A stretch of DNA of 64,000 nt, from assembly GCA_015956445.1 (NCBI GenBank), contig WIUZ02000012.1:372001-436000 (forward strand), in the 5' to 3' direction. The notes beneath the pieces were generated by a model. That model was not told the DNA's origin, searched no databases, and worked only from the letters and a program-made list of their open reading frames with translations. The translations under genes were made by a program, and so were the position numbers. Of the stretch, positions 61,659 to 64,000 are shown piece after piece (positions within the stretch are counted from its first letter, which is position 1; each line of letters begins with the position of its first letter). Origin of the DNA: Thelephora terrestris. Taxonomy: Eukaryota > Basidiomycota > Agaricomycetes > Thelephorales > Thelephoraceae.

Positions 61659-62786
61659 ATGGCCTACGCACAACCTTTTCCTCTTGCTCAGCAACAGCAA
61701 AAAGTTCAGCTGCCCCAATTCGGGCCAGATTTAGCCGTCCGCCTCATCTGCCCCGATTGCAGAGACCCGAACCCAAAGTTATCAGAGGAATTCAGCAGTG
61801 GCGACCTCGTCTGCCAGAGTTGTGGTTTGGTACTTGGAGATCGTATTGTGGACACTCGCAGTGAATGGCGTGTAAGTACCCTTCACCTCCATTCTACTAT
61901 TGGTCGTTCAACAATGCTTGATGCTGTCTCCGGGATCCGCAATATGTAGACCTTCGCGAATGACGAAGGCGACGACCCGTCCCGTGTTGGAGCTGCCGCG
62001 GATCCCCTGATGGAGGGCATTGAGCAACTCGACACTATGATTAGCTTCCGTGACGGTGGTTCTGGTCTCTCCCGCGAACTCCAGCGAGCAGCCACGAGAG
62101 CCCACGGCTCGCGAGCCGAAAGGAATATACTCACCGCCTTTCGAGACATCTCTGCCATGTGCGAGCAATTTTCGCTCCCGAAGACGATTAGCGATATAGC
62201 AAAGCAGGTCTACAAGCGTTCCGATGAAGAGAAACTCCTTCGAGGGAAGCCTATGGAGGCTATCGTTGCCGCTTGCATCTTCATCGCCTGCCGTCAGGCC
62301 CATGTCCCCCGTAGCTTTAGGGAGATCTGCAAACTTACGCGGGTGTCTAAGAAGACCCTTGGACAGTGCTACAAAGCCCTCGAGCAGGCTTTTAACCTCA
62401 CCCCCGGTGCATCAGCGAACAGCCACCATAACGCGAACACAACCACGGGAGCCGAAGACCTTCTCAGTCGTTACTGTAACCATCTCGATCTCCCTCCCAA
62501 CGTTCAGCCAATCTGCCGTGACATCATCAGAAAGGCACGCGAACTCGGCATTGCAGATGGAAGAAGTCCCGTCTCCATTGCGGGAGGTGCAATCTACTTC
62601 ACCGCCCACCTTCTCGGCAAACCACGACCGGCAAGGGACATCAGCACGGTAGCTGGTGTTAGCGAGGGGACAATTCGATTGGTGTACAGATTCTACTACA
62701 CCGACCGAGAGAAGCTGGTGGACCAGAAGTGGATTGAGGAGGGCAAAGCAGATCTCGACAGATTGCCAATCGAGAGTGTCCGTTGA
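61659..62786 (+). CDS. SUA7: Transcription initiation factor TFIIB
   Basis: Exons 61659-61871 and 61950-62786 give 349 aa. The N-terminal zinc ribbon has CPDC and CQSC, then the B-reader [19 protein letters not shown], whose SEWRTF join is made by splicing the 78 nt intron. Two cyclin folds follow: [20 protein letters not shown] with [19 protein letters not shown], and [19 protein letters not shown] with [25 protein letters not shown] bridges TBP and Pol II. A linker insertion ([16 protein letters not shown]) separates the cyclin repeats. Its 3' end is 167 bp from the RRS1 stop. Confidence 0.97.
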
Positions 62787-62953
62787 GTTTGCCGTTTCAA
62801 TTTGGCTCGATCATGGACACGGTAACATTGCTTTTCCTTACTCGAGTACATGCCCAGTTATGGACATCCCTCCCTCATTTATGCTTGTTTAACTATTAAT
62901 ACAAAGAAATGAAGCATGTCTTCCTTCAGACCAAGTATGTTTAAGGGCAAAGG

Positions 62954-64000
62954 TTATCGCCTTGATTTGCCTTTTGTTCTGCCACCCTTCAGAGATTTGC
63001 CCAGAGCAACACTGCCTCTTCCTCCACTTGTGGCACGAATGGCTTTGCGTACGTTGAGAACGCCGTCAACCGTGTCTTTCTTAGCTTTCTTCTGGCGCGG
63101 CTCCTTTTCCATCCTCTGTATGAGAGCAAGATTTGCTGCCTTCTCTTGCTCGACGGGCGCCTCGGCGGGTTCAAACTGCAAGAGTGGGTCACCCTCCATG
63201 GATGACAAAGCACAACAACGAACAAACCTTGCGCTTCAAGCCCTTGGACTTCTTCTCGCCCTCCAGGACCTTATCGAACCTGCCCATGCTGGCGGTGCTA
63301 ACACGAGAAGTAGCGAGTGTCCTATTGATCTCGTTCTTCCGTTGTTCCCTTGTTGAAGGTCCAGAAGTTGCGCTCTCCCCCTGAGCCCGCGCAACGTTTT
63401 GCGCCATCTGTCGCTCGTTTTTGGCCACCCGAGTTTTACGTTCCTTCCTGGCGATTTTAGAGGGATCGTGATCGGTGTCTGTCGGAATTTCGCGTTTGAA
63501 TACTTCTGAATATGGGTCAATGTTGGGAGCATACCAGCGTTGGCCGGAACTTCTGCGAGCCATTGCTCCTCGAGTTCTTTGTTCTTTCCTTTCCACCCCC
63601 ATCGGTTAACCCACTCCTGCTTTTCTTCGTCCCAAACGGCCTTCTCCCTCTTTCGGTGCGAAATACCTTTCTCCTTCGCGAACTTCTCCCACTTCGTCAA
63701 GGGTTTTGGTTTGGGCAACGGTTTGGCACGAGGGAGTTGCGTTATCGGAGGGGGAAGTTTTGCGACGGGGCCGTCTGGAGATGGTGTGGAGGGGAGAGCA
63801 AACAGCGCATTGAGGAGCGCCTGCACCCCATCCCGAGCATTAGATTGGAGGAAGGCTTCGAGGTCCTCGCTTAGAGATGTTGATGATTAATGAAACAGTT
63901 CTGAACGATATCTGTAGAAACATACTTGTAACTCTCTAAATCTATTGGGTTAAGATCCGTAACGGTCAACAAACCAGTATCAGTCTCGAGAGGAATCTCT
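62954..64000 (-). CDS. RRS1: RRS1, ribosome biogenesis regulator (5' end outside window)
   Basis: Exons (from the window edge) 64000-63926, 63869-63535, 63478-63228 and 63175-62954. Family features are DTGLLTVTDLNPIDLESY, the core LTKWEKFAKEKGISHRKREK, VWDEEKQEWVNRWGWKG, and ARKERKTRVAKNERQMAQN followed by MGRFDKVLEGEKKSKGLK and the basic tail SGGRGSVALGKSLKGG. Rrs1 with Rpf2 brings 5S RNP into pre-60S subunits in the nucleolus. The intron 63534-63479 (56 nt) was preferred to acceptors that would leave about 30 nt introns. The start codon and a few N-terminal residues are missing because the window ends. Confidence 0.94.

Noticed and set aside
61294-61671. 126-codon in-frame upstream extension of the Btz-protein frame, antisense to the TFIIB start
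   Set aside because: Composition (Cys/Arg/Phe-rich) is unlike the rest of the protein, and MPATILPSSK is a natural start; treated as chance open frame in the shared promoter.
63503-63534. About 30 nt intron in RRS1 keeping VFKREIPTD
   Set aside because: A 56 nt intron to 63479 fits both the phase and the local intron length.

Overview
This 64 kb window is nuclear DNA of a filamentous basidiomycete fungus, most likely a mushroom-forming Agaricomycete. The evidence is dense spliced genes on both strands, introns mostly 45-70 nt with GT..AG ends, several exons of 20-40 nt, intergenic gaps often of only 50-300 bp, and protein families typical of that group (FH1/FH2 formin of Bni1/SepA type, self-sufficient CYP505 P450, F-box proteins, Atg29). 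All exon chains below were assembled by eye from splice consensus and reading-phase continuity. They are good models, not transcript-proven ones.

Layout, left to right. 0.1-5 kb: a Ser-rich unknown protein (5' part unclear), a 1.6 kb stretch with no supported gene, then a mitochondrial BCS1-type AAA ATPase. 5-14 kb: lipin/Pah1 phosphatidate phosphatase, RRN3 (Pol I initiation factor), the complex I LYR subunit NDUFB9, and a nucleoside hydrolase. 14-24 kb: a 20-exon diaphanous-type formin and MCM6. 24-31.5 kb: a Cys-based protein phosphatase, VAC14, nicotinamidase PNC1 and the THO-complex WD40 protein THOC3/TEX1. 32-42 kb: an accessory-looking block with two related epoxide hydrolases separated by a transposon-like fragment, a CYP505 P450-reductase fusion and an F-box protein. 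42-48 kb: a short, possibly truncated unknown gene and a large seven-helix membrane protein with GPCR-like topology. 48-64 kb: U5 snRNP GTPase Snu114/EFTUD2, a disordered basic protein, Atg29, Ddi1, SAGA subunit Spt3, a Btz/CASC3-domain protein, TFIIB and the 5'-truncated RRS1.

Most of the window is conserved housekeeping machinery: transcription (RRN3, TFIIB, SPT3), mRNP and splicing factors (THOC3, Btz, Snu114), replication (MCM6), ribosome biogenesis (RRS1), lipid and membrane trafficking (Pah1, VAC14, Atg29) and cytoskeleton (formin). The least ordinary parts are the epoxide hydrolase/CYP505 block, the orphan 7-helix protein, a 65 bp bidirectional promoter, two MCB boxes upstream of MCM6, a VAC14 gene whose first coding exon is only 4 nt, and two probable GC-AG introns. 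I saw no tRNA, rRNA, CRISPR array or intact mobile element.
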